From: Spirogloea muscicola
Taxonomy: Eukaryota > Streptophyta > Zygnematophyceae > Spirogloeales > Spirogloeaceae
Direction: 5' to 3'
DNA: 14,258 bases
Assembly: GCA_009602725.1 (NCBI GenBank)
Contig: WELB01000015.1
Span: forward strand, 846,940 to 861,197
In this document: piece by piece, positions 1 to 8,600 of the stretch
Layout: each line of letters opens with the position of its first letter
How positions within the stretch are numbered: position 1 is the first letter of the stretch
The notes under the pieces: generated by a model
Database searches by the model: none
The model's input: the letters and a program-made list of their open reading frames with translations, nothing else
Told to the model about the DNA's origin: nothing
Made by a program: the position numbers and the translations under genes

Positions 1-330
1 TCATTTGCCCCGCAACCTCCCTCCTCCCTCAGGGCCCGCCCCCCCCCCCGCCCTGCTGCGCCCAGGGTGGGGGGCGCCCCTGTGGCCGCCCCGCCCGCCG
101 CGATCCAGGATTCCGCCGCCGCTGGGATTGCCGAGTTCCGGAATGCCACTCCGCCGCCGCCGGACCGTTGCGAGGCAGGGCGGGGGGCGGTGGGGGGCGC
201 CGCGCGCTGGGATACCGTATATGGGAATGTTGCGGGCGGGGATTTCGGCGGGCGGCCCATGTGCCGCCCCCAGTGGCGGCGCGGCCCGGCGCCGACCGGG
301 GGCCCGGCCGGCCCGCCCCACCTAAGAGAA
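1..330. other. Extremely GC-rich island, no gene assignable
   Basis: Dominated by runs of C and G and by CCGCCG/GGCGGG words, so several frames on both strands are open by default. None shows a recognisable domain. It could be the promoter or first exon of a neighbouring gene outside the window. From 331 to 520 the composition becomes A-rich and nothing is seen. Confidence 0.5.
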
Positions 331-680
331 ATCTATTAGTGGAGGTTGCCAACAAACGAAGGCAACTCCAGCAGAGAGAAGGCGCGCGGGGCGCATGAAA
401 TGAAAGAGAGGCCAATTCAAGCCAAGACATTGTTCAGGGCAGAGTCGAGTGCAAACTAAACAAGGCTACATAAAACGGAGACCAAAGGTAAGGTGCCTAA
501 GGTGACTTTAGAAACAAGTGGCACTCCCAATGGGGGCAAGGGCTGCGAAAAGCCACAGCCCAAAAGAACAAGCGAGCAGAAGGTGATGACTGTGAATGGA
601 AGAGAATGGCCAGCCAGAAGGAAAGAACGAACGAAAGAAAGGGCTCGCCCATTGAGGAACGAAAGGGGCTTGGCACCACG

Positions 681-810
681 GCTTGTCAATTTGCCGTCCG
701 GTATTCGGGGCATCAGTTAGCGGCCTCTATGTGCTGGCTCGTGGTATCTGAGTGAGCGGGTCAGCTTAGCACGAGGATCGATGTACATCTGCCAATGTAC
801 TTGCCGCCGT
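681..810 (+). repeat. Copy 1 of a ~130 bp diverged direct repeat
   Basis: Begins GCTTGTCAATTTGCC, includes GCTGGCTCGTGGTATCTGAG and GCGGGTCAGCTTAGCA, then GATGTACATCTGCCAATGT and CGCCG. The same order of blocks occurs at 2058-2186. Shorter relatives of its middle motif (TGCTCACTCGTGGGATCTGAG) occur near 1105-1130 and 1698-1722. Confidence 0.7.
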
Positions 811-2057
811 ACTTGGCCACTCATCAGGCAGGCCATCGTTCGGCGGCCGGGAAGAGCTGGCGGGCTTCAACGTTGCTGGCTCGCTTGCGCAGGTCTTCCG
901 TATGCGGCTCTCCGTCTCTCTCCAGCACAGGGCGGTGGCTGGGAGAGAAGTGCTCCAGCGCTCCCTGGCTCACGCAGTCCGCGAGCAGGCCGCGCTGGCT
1001 TTGCCAGCCACTCTTCTCTATGGGCGAGCACTTTTCTTCTGCCATGGCTGCTGCCTCTGGGTCTCCGCGGAGTGCCTCTTTCCCAGCTGCGAGTTACTCG
1101 GGCTTGATGCTGCTCACTCGTGGGATCTGAGCTTCCATCTGCGGTCGTATATTGTCTAGCTGCGTGGTTTTTCTTTTCGGCACCTTTTGGCTTTTTGGCC
1201 CTCGTCCATTCTTCTTGGGCTGGCCTTTCTCAGCCCCTATCCTCTGTGGGCGAGCAATTTCTTTCCCTCAGGCCCTCCAACACTAAATACACACACGATA
1301 CCTCCTCACAGCCATCGCCGACCCAGCTCTGACTTTGCGCTTCCGGCCCCATCGGATTTGTCAATTCTTTTCGGCTGGCTGTTCACAGTCCTTGCCCCTT
1401 TTGGGAGAGCCCAGTTGCTGACGTCTTGGAGACTAGTATCCTGCTTACTGCGCAATCCGGCCCTTTCAGACCTTGTCAATTCCTTTGGGTGGCCTGTCAC
1501 AGCCATTGCTGTCAAGTCAGAAGAGCTGTTTCTCTAGCGTCCCGCAAGCCATCGTTGCATGCCATAGAATGCGGCTATCATTGAGTCTACAGCGCTCCCA
1601 GGCACTCGCGATACACCAGCGTGCTGGTCGTGCATTAGCCCAAGCTAATGGCTTCCGTGGTGGTGGTTTGGCGCCTCGGTACAGCTTGTCAGATATGCAT
1701 GTGCTCACTCGGGGATATTAGTGTCCCCCTTAGCCAGCTTATTACCCACTTAATAGGACTTTCGTAAGGCTAGAATTGGCCTCCCATTCAATTTCATGCG
1801 CACCGGGCGCCTTCTCTCTGTTGGGAGAGCCACTTTCTCCTCATCGGCCTCTACTACTGGCCCCTTTGAGTTTGTTCGGTCTTTTTTCTGGGCTGGCCTC
1901 TCACAGCCATCGCCCTCTACTGGATGCTTCTTTTCTACTAGAATGAACAGAGTTGGAAGGGGCCAGAAAGCCCTAAACTTCGCAAGGGACTACAGCGACT
2001 GGGAGCTCTGTAACCCCGACTCAGAAAGCTGATCGAGCCTTAGCTGGTGGCACAAGA

Positions 2058-2186
2058 GCTTGTCAATTGCCATCTGGTATTTCAGCATCAATTAGCAACC
2101 TCTCTGCGCTGACTCGTGGTTTCTAAGGCGGGTCAGCCTAGCAGCAGGTGATGTACATCTGTCGATGTGCTGATTCTCGCCGCCCT
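2058..2186 (+). repeat. Copy 2 of the ~130 bp diverged direct repeat
   Basis: Begins GCTTGTCAATTGCC, then GCTGACTCGTGGTTTCTAAG, GGCGGGTCAGCCTAGCAG, GATGTACATCTGTCGATGTG and CGCCGCC. It aligns over its full length with 681-810, with about three quarters of bases identical by eye and small indels. It heads the third copy of the larger 0.6-0.7 kb unit. Confidence 0.7.
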
Positions 2187-3097
2187 GGTGTACTGTATAC
2201 GACTGTCAGTATCGCTGCAGCGGTCAATGGCACAGTCGTTGCATCTGCTTGCCGGTCGCGCACTAGCTGCAGCCTCTGGTTATAGACAGGGGACCTGCTA
2301 CCCAGAAAATAGTCTCTCTGCCCCTGCGGGCTGCTCAACAGGGAATACTGAGCACCCAGTGGTCACTTGAGTCGCTGTGCGCTTAAGCGCTTTTCTGGCC
2401 CTTCGAACTTTGGCCACCCTTATTCTGGGCTGGCCAATCACAACCATCGCCCTCTACTTTTAGAGTGTTTAGTTTTTTCTCTCAGATCTACTCACTTGAC
2501 CTTGTCCCCTGAGCAAAAGCCACCGCGTTCTTTTCTCTTAAGCTGAACAAGCTCTTCTGCTTTCTGGCAGCGCTTATACCCAAACCTCGTCCGTTTTTCT
2601 GGGTTGGTGGCTTGTTGCCGCTCCACTCGCCTCGTTGCCCCAGCAATTCCTTCCTACTCCCCTCCGTCGGTCACCGTTCGCCCGGCCTCTTCCGCAGACG
2701 GCCATTTTCATATGATAAACAGCCTCCAAAGTAAGGCGATGGATGTGAGAGGCCCGTCCAAAAGAGGAAACCCAAGTTCCAAGGTCCTAAATCGAGAACG
2801 GTGGCATGGAAGGGCAGCCCAAAAGGACGACATCTCGCCAGAAGCCCCACAATTTGAGCGTGTTGAATCATCTAGTCTGCACAGCCACTGTAACACCAAG
2901 TCAACAGCTGCAAATCAGATCGAATAGCAGCTGCGAAGGTGTCACCAGTCCCGCAGGCAGTCCTTGTCTCTCGCCATCTTCACAGCCTCTCTTCGTTCAC
3001 GGAGCCCCTACCCACCACCCACTCGGTCCTCGCCTTCAGCAACTGCTCGTTTTGTAACGAATTTACATGGCTGGAATGTCAATGCAGCTGTAATGTA

Positions 3098-3188
3098 TTG
3101 ACAGATGCCTGGAGATTAGATACCTCATCCGGCTGATAAATGAATTGACTGTCAGTGCCGCAGGAAAGGCTTGACAGATGCCTGGAGA
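3098..3188 (+). repeat. Spaced direct repeat TTGACAGATGCCTGGAGA
   Basis: The 18-base string TTGACAGATGCCTGGAGA occurs exactly at 3098-3115 and 3171-3188, 73 bases apart. Its flanks are less similar (ATACCTCATCCGGCTG against ACAATTTCACCAGGCTGG). This looks like an ageing tandem duplication or two ends of one repeat unit. Confidence 0.8.
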
Positions 3189-3329
3189 CGGACAATTTCA
3201 CCAGGCTGGGCAGCGTGGCTTTGATATAGAGCTGAGAGCGGCGCAACCCGGAGTCGTGACACGCGAGACAGCATGGTGCTGGCGCTGGAACGGCAACGGG
3301 AGGTGGCAGCGCTGTAGACTGCCTTGACG

Positions 3330-3460
3330 GCATTGTTAGCCGTTAGTATTGACGGGGATGATAGACGGCTGACGATAGCCTGGGGGTAGTGACCGTCAGC
3401 TGCGAGTGACGGGTAGATTGTCGGTGGTAGCCGTTGATAGCCGTCGACAGGTCGTGGACG
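3330..3460 (+). repeat. Short degenerate repeats rich in TAGCCGT and GACGG
   Basis: TAGCCGT occurs at 3337-3343, 3428-3434 and 3438-3444, interspersed with several GACGG/GTGACGG words. The segment is simple in composition with no open frame of interest. It lies just upstream of the TATA box at 3533 and could be an upstream control region or only a decayed minisatellite. Confidence 0.4.
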
Positions 3461-3524
3461 GGTCATCAACGAGAGACTGGGTGCCGAACATCCCACCCGG
3501 GCCCGTATGGCCGGGCTCGCAGTC

Positions 3525-3560
3525 CGTCGGGCTATAAAGGGGGCACCCGAGATGGGAGAG
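3525..3560 (+). promoter_or_regulatory. TATA box core promoter candidate
   Basis: TATAAAGG at 3533-3540 sits in GC-rich flanks (CGGGC before, GGGCAC after), the typical setting of a eukaryotic RNA polymerase II TATA box. Transcription would start near 3560-3570 on the plus strand. A small GCCCG/CGGGC hairpin (3501-3516) lies just upstream. No recognisable coding gene follows; the first ATG after the expected start (3649) opens only a 97-codon frame. Confidence 0.4.
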
Positions 3561-4737
3561 GGGGTGAGTTCTTCACCCAACCTCGGACCCCTGGACCCTT
3601 GCCCCTGCAGTAACCGTTGCTCAGCTTTACCGTTGCGGCCCCATCCCAATGCCTCCCGCTTTTCCTTGCGCCGCCGGCAGCCCGGGCTTGGCGATCCACA
3701 GCATTCGTTACACGTTTACCGTCTTTCCCATCCTTAGTCGTCACAGTTCCTATTGGAGCTTTACAAGAGCGCCTCAAAAGTCCAATGCCACCAGCAAGAT
3801 CACTGCCTCGCCGGTGGTCACCCGCTGCAAGTACGGCAAGCCTACAGATCATTGGAAGGGGTCACCCGCCACCGGATGTGACAAGACGCCAAGTCAGTCC
3901 CCGAAACAGTGTGAGCTCAAGGCGATTGGGAGAAAGGCGTAATGACTATCCTGCTTCTTACCAATTCGCATACAAGCAGGCGACACATGATGAAAAGCCG
4001 CGGCTTCACCATCCGCCGGGAGAGGCTGCCAGCCTTCAGAATTCCGGCTGACCTTTCTAGGCGAGCGAACATGCGAGGCAGCTCATGCCGTAGATTTGTC
4101 ATGAACAACATCATCAATGCTATTTCCCATATACTGGATGTCTTACAGACATTGTACAAGGTCTACTTGTTCTACAAGTGGGACATTTGGTGTTTGATAT
4201 TTGCATTAACTGCAGGCACTCTAATCTCCTCGCTTTGAGTGCTACAACAAGCCAACAACCACTCAGGCGAGAATCTCAACTCTTCTGCACAGGTACATTG
4301 CAAGGCGCAGACCACGAGGCAAATCCGTTGCTAGAATTGCCACTTAGCGAGTAGAGCAGATGTCATGGTTGATGTCCCGTGGTGCAAAAGATGGTCTCAT
4401 GTGGGTAGCCACGACAAGCTTGCACACGACCATTCCTTGGCAAAATGGCTGCAACAGCGGCAGAATCAGTAAACCTGCATTGAGGAGGCAAAGACCTCCT
4501 CACTGCAAAACAACTGTTCAACGCCACTGCAGCCAGAAAGTGGGAGCAGAACCGGAATAGGGGTGTCATAGGAGGTACCATGAGGTACTCAACAAAGAAG
4601 ATGGGGACGGACCAGGCGTGGCCCAGCTCGCCGGCCATAAAGAATGGTAATTAAAAATCAGCAAGGCGCATCGTCATGGCTGATGGCCTGTCCAGGGCTG
4701 CAAATTGGTCCATCCGGGCGGATGAGAAGTGGAGCTG
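3561..4737. other. Region without a convincing gene; 3' flank of the kinase
   Basis: Frames here (up to 144 codons on the plus strand, 91 on the minus) overlap one another and show no domain. The part next to 4737 must hold the kinase 3' UTR. The nearest minus-strand TGTAA, the usual chlorophyte poly(A) signal, is at 4147-4143, about 590 nt past the stop. No AATAAA is seen closer. A GTGAGT...CCCCTGCAG pair (3565-3609) could bound a 45-nt intron but has no coding context. Confidence 0.35.
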
Positions 4738-5691
4738 CTACAAGGGATCCATGGAGGTGGAGAAGGTGGGGAGGGCGTTCTCGGCGGCGAGCCGCAGGAG
4801 ATCCTGGAATTTGTTGGCATTCAGCGGCTTGCTGATGTAACCATCCATGCCGGCCTCAATGCACTTGCGCCCGTCGCCTGCCATCGCATGCGCCGTCATC
4901 TGCACAATAATTGCGAGGCCGTCAGCGGCAAGGATGCTGAGAGGGGTTTACTCCCATACAGCAACACCAGCGATCAATAACACATGCAAAAATTATAACT
5001 TGGCGAGACGCAAAGGCCCAACTGTCCATATCCCTGGTCAAGCTCACATGGTGTGCCTTGACACCTTACTGAACCTTACGGCTTTCATGCCGTCTGCAAC
5101 ACACCGCCAGCATATACACTGCTATAGCGACCTTTGCTGGAACATCGAGTGTGACACTCTACGAGATATATATGCAGTGCCAAAGCTGGGTGCAAGTGGC
5201 ACAAGTGCCAGCTGCTGCTCTTGGAGTGTAGACCAAAGCTTCAGTAGCTTCTTACAGCGACAATCGGCGTGTGCCAACCCTGTTCATCCTCGAGCTTCCG
5301 GATCCTCTTGGTAGCTTCAAGCCCGTCATAAACAGGCATTTGCACCTGTTTAAGGAGGAGGCAAAGAGGTAACCATTCGACTCTCAGCAAGGATAATTAG
5401 CTACGTCGACCAAGCTGCAAGCTCAGTTAGTGATCATGCTAGCATTGCTCAGAGTACTATTACAATTTGTAATCCCAAGTCGTTGTACGATTTGAAACTT
5501 ACATCCATGAGGATAAGATCAAATGGCTCCTTGGTATGCTTCTCCACCACCTCAGCGCCGGTGGTGGCCAAGACCGTCGTGTGTCCCCACTTGTGCAGGA
5601 GTGTGAGAGCCACCCTCTGGTTGATGACATTGTCCTCAGCCACCAGTATGTGCAGGCTCCGGTTCCTCTTCTTGATCTTGGAGCCGGAAGC
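4738..5691 (-). other. Kinase exons 19-21: C-terminal receiver domain
   Basis: Exon 19 (5691-5503) encodes a basic linker ([10 protein letters not shown]), then [20 protein letters not shown] with the acidic pair, and ends exactly after the phosphoacceptor Asp in FDLILMD. Exon 20 (5345-5256) continues [20 protein letters not shown]. Exon 21 (4899-4738) has [20 protein letters not shown] then [15 protein letters not shown], carrying the Thr and Lys. All canonical receiver residues (ED, D, T, K) are present, so this is the likelier functional phosphate output site. The protein ends shortly after the domain, with no effector or HPt. Confidence 0.95.
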
Positions 5692-8600
5692 CTGCGGCAC
5701 GCAGTGCACCAAGAAAAGCTCAACTCTCTGCCCCTAAACGTCAAGCTCAAGATGGCTCAAGAGCTATGAAGATGAGCAACAGCGAAAGCTGGCCTCTGAC
5801 ACACTGCTGCACAGCTGTTGCTGGATGATTGACCAGATGAAAAAGTGTGCTTAAGATCAGGCACAAATGCGCCCCCGTTAGCAGTATGCATTTCATCTGC
5901 ACTGCAGCCTTTAAGCAGACCATGGGATGACTGCACAATACCACACATTGCTGTTGGAGCACTGAACGCCTCACACAAGCAAGACCTGTCATTACAGTCT
6001 ATGAAGCCTGACGAGGTGAAGCAGACTCACCGTGGCTCCTCCCTGAGCAGGAGTCAGCTCAAGAGCTGTCCTTATAGCTCGTATGAGCAGAGGGCGTCTC
6101 ACTGGCTTCTGGGCCATCGCCTGGACTCCAAGAGACTTGCACCTGCACGGTGGCGATGCTGCTGTCAAATCATTGCAGCCGCCTTTATGACCCTTCTATC
6201 GTGATATCTTGACATTGTTAGGCATTGATGATTTGCTTCCGAGAGAGTAGCAAAATGATGACACAATGAGCTGCAAGATGCTGCAGCATTTCATGAGGTA
6301 CCCTCGTAATGGTCGTATTCGGGATTTGAAGGCTGCCATGCCGAGTTACGAGCAGCCAAAGACACTCGCTCACAATGCTGAGAAGGCCAAGCCTTGAGAG
6401 GCGACGGGCGGCTGGTATACTTGCCTAGTCGTGTCTGCGTGGTCGATGGATGTCAGCAAGAGGATCGCCAGAGGCCTGTGCACCGGCCGCTCCTCGCCGT
6501 TGCCGGAGCTGCTCACCAAGAGATCGGGCCCAGACCTCACTCTCAAATTCCTGCTGCTGGTGCTCCCGTGCCCAAAGCCGGCTGCTTGACTCTTCGTTCC
6601 CTCATCCATGCCATTCTGCGACAGAGGTCTGCCAGGAAGGTAATGTCCCTCCAACCTCTTCTCAAAACTGGATGAGCTGTCCTGCTCTCCGTGTCCCTCC
6701 TCCGTGTTGCTCTTACTTGCAGCACCACCAGCCTTGTCATCTGCTGCCTGACTGGGCTTCGATGTCACACTGTCTGGTGCTAAGTTGACAGTGGAGGCAG
6801 GCAACGCCGCAGCAGCAGACCTGCTCTGTCCAGTGCTGCCCAAAAACGGCTCCCTCTCAGGCGCCACACGGAACTCGTCAATCGACGAGGCATCTGATCC
6901 CTCTGCGAGGAGCGGCGGCCTTGCTTCCCGGGGCCCTGGTTCCCGGGGCCCTGGACTGCCTTCTCGCTCGTCGACAGGCTGCATCACGCTGACCGCTGGG
7001 GGCAACCACTGGCCGTCGTTGGCGAACTCCGCCACCTCCGCCTGCATCCTGCTCGAGCCCGAGCGCAGGCTCTTGGCAGTGATCTTCGCCATCTTCTCCT
7101 CCAGCCGACCGCCCACGAAGTCGCCTTCGAGGGAGTCGTCGAGTGCGGCGGTGGAGAGGTTGTCTCGCAGACCGACTACAATACCCTCAGCGCCAATCTG
7201 GGGCGTGGACGCTGCAATTGCTGCGCCCCTCCTCCCCTCTTCCTCAGTCAAGCTCCGCGAAGTCGCACGCAAGGAGGAGATGTCGACCTGGGGCCCCACC
7301 AAGAAGGAGCGCTGGCGAAGGAGATTGATTAGGTGCACACAGTCCAGGTTGTCAGGGGGGCTCGGTGGTAACCGCAGGTCCAAGATTAGCAGCTGGAAAG
7401 GCTGCTCGCGCTTCTCAGCATCCTCAATGGCCTTGGCCGCTTCGCTTCCGCTAGGAACAGCCTCAGCATCCATCGACCATCGCTGCTCCAGCAACATCAA
7501 CAACGTAAGCATGAAATATCACAGAAGGCACACAATGTAGACAGCCACAGTCGCTATACTGTAATTTTCCTGCATCCTCGAATTGAATGACCAAAGTAGC
7601 ATGAGAACATCAGCTTCTTCAGTACGTGTACGTCCCTGTCCAGAGGGTGAGATCCTAGCTACAAAACTGTGTGAACAAAGTGCTGCTGTCAGGGGACTCT
7701 AGCCTGCTTGTATAACCTCTTTTTATCAGTCTACAGGTCAAGGAAGAGGTTACCCTGAGGAGGTCAAGGATGGTGCTTCTGATCGTCCGGCTGGCATCCA
7801 CAACCAGTGTGCGAAGGCCCTTCAGGGGAGCCAGACTTGAAGGAGCAAATGGGCCAGACAATTCTCGGGTGAGGTTTGGAGGTAGCATGAACCGGGCAGT
7901 AAAGGAGAATGTGCTCCCTCTACCTTCATCTGAACAAAGGCGGGCGTTGTACAAGGCTCAGCATGTAAAGCTTGATGGGTATAGGATCATCCGTAAGCAA
8001 TGGTAAGTGAGTTACTTTAGCTCCTTTGAGATTATTGATTGGTCCTCAAATTCCCTTGAAAAAGGCGACTACAGCTCCAAACAAGATACCCAAAGGAATA
8101 GAAGTTTGGAGGACCAGAAGTATTGCAAATGAGCAATGTACCTGGTGCTGAGCAAGTTGAATAGAAACCCCTATACAGATTGCAAAAGAAGAACTGCTGA
8201 TCAATTAATCAATGGTCACCCTTTCTCAAAGTACCTGAGTCAACCCACATTCTGCCGTCCATAGCAGTAGCCAACTTGGAAGATATGACCAAGCCAAGCC
8301 CAGTTCCGCCGTACAGCCTGCATAAGCAATCCATGTTCTTTTAACTGAAAGTATTCAACCACCACGTGACCACCTGCTCTGCTTGGTGGCAGACATTTCT
8401 GCTAACAGGATCGTACTGATGAAAGTGTGAGCATTCATCAAATGCATTGGTCAGCTGTTCTGCAGCACACCTTGTTGTGGATGAATCCACCTGTGAGAAA
8501 GCCTGGAATAGCAGTGATTGTTTCTCTTTTGGTATTCCAATGCCTGCTTGATTGCATGCCTCATATTAGCATAGCCATGCTCATCATTGACAAGCAACCA

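Larger units (their letters stand above)
521..2815. repeat. Degenerate repeat array (core CTGGGCTGGCC...CAGCCATCGCC)
   Basis: Diverged copies of a 55-80 bp core run roughly GGCCCCTTT...TTGTC..TTCTTTTCTGGGCTGGCC.CTCACAGCCATCGCC. Plus-orientation copies lie at about 1195-1265, 1344-1410, 1458-1533, 1859-1940 and 2397-2470, with weaker ones near 985-1042 and 2585-2640. Minus-orientation copies lie at about 521-580, 587-657 and 2729-2815. Copies are judged by eye to be about 65-80% alike. Open frames here are short and none looks like a gene. It may be a decayed transposon or a satellite-like array. Confidence 0.65.
6031..7929 (-). other. Kinase exons 16-18: first receiver domain with about 275-residue insertion
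   Basis: Exon 16 (7929-7754) ends the ATPase domain and starts a receiver with [20 protein letters not shown]. Exon 17 (7482-6425, 352 codons) continues [20 protein letters not shown] and holds the putative phosphoacceptor in [10 protein letters not shown] (Asp 35 of the exon). About residues 61-335 of the exon are a Ser/Gly/Glu/Pro-rich segment with no recognised fold. The receiver resumes at [17 protein letters not shown] (beta 4, with the Ser/Thr). Exon 18 (6142-6031) supplies [18 protein letters not shown] with the conserved Lys-Pro. The beta-1 acidic pair is reduced to a single Asp (VVDAS), so metal binding may be weakened. Confidence 0.85.

Noticed and set aside
1-430. Overlapping frames on both strands
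   Set aside because: All arise from extreme GC content; there is no start context, domain or consistent frame preference.
3942-4238. 98-codon plus-strand frame with a hydrophobic C-terminus
   Set aside because: No recognisable family, no support from neighbours, and it lies in the kinase 3' flank.
6785-7540. Plus-strand frame of 251 codons
   Set aside because: It lies antisense to kinase exon 17, whose reading frame joins receiver motifs on both sides. The antisense frame has no domain and is a product of GC-rich codons.
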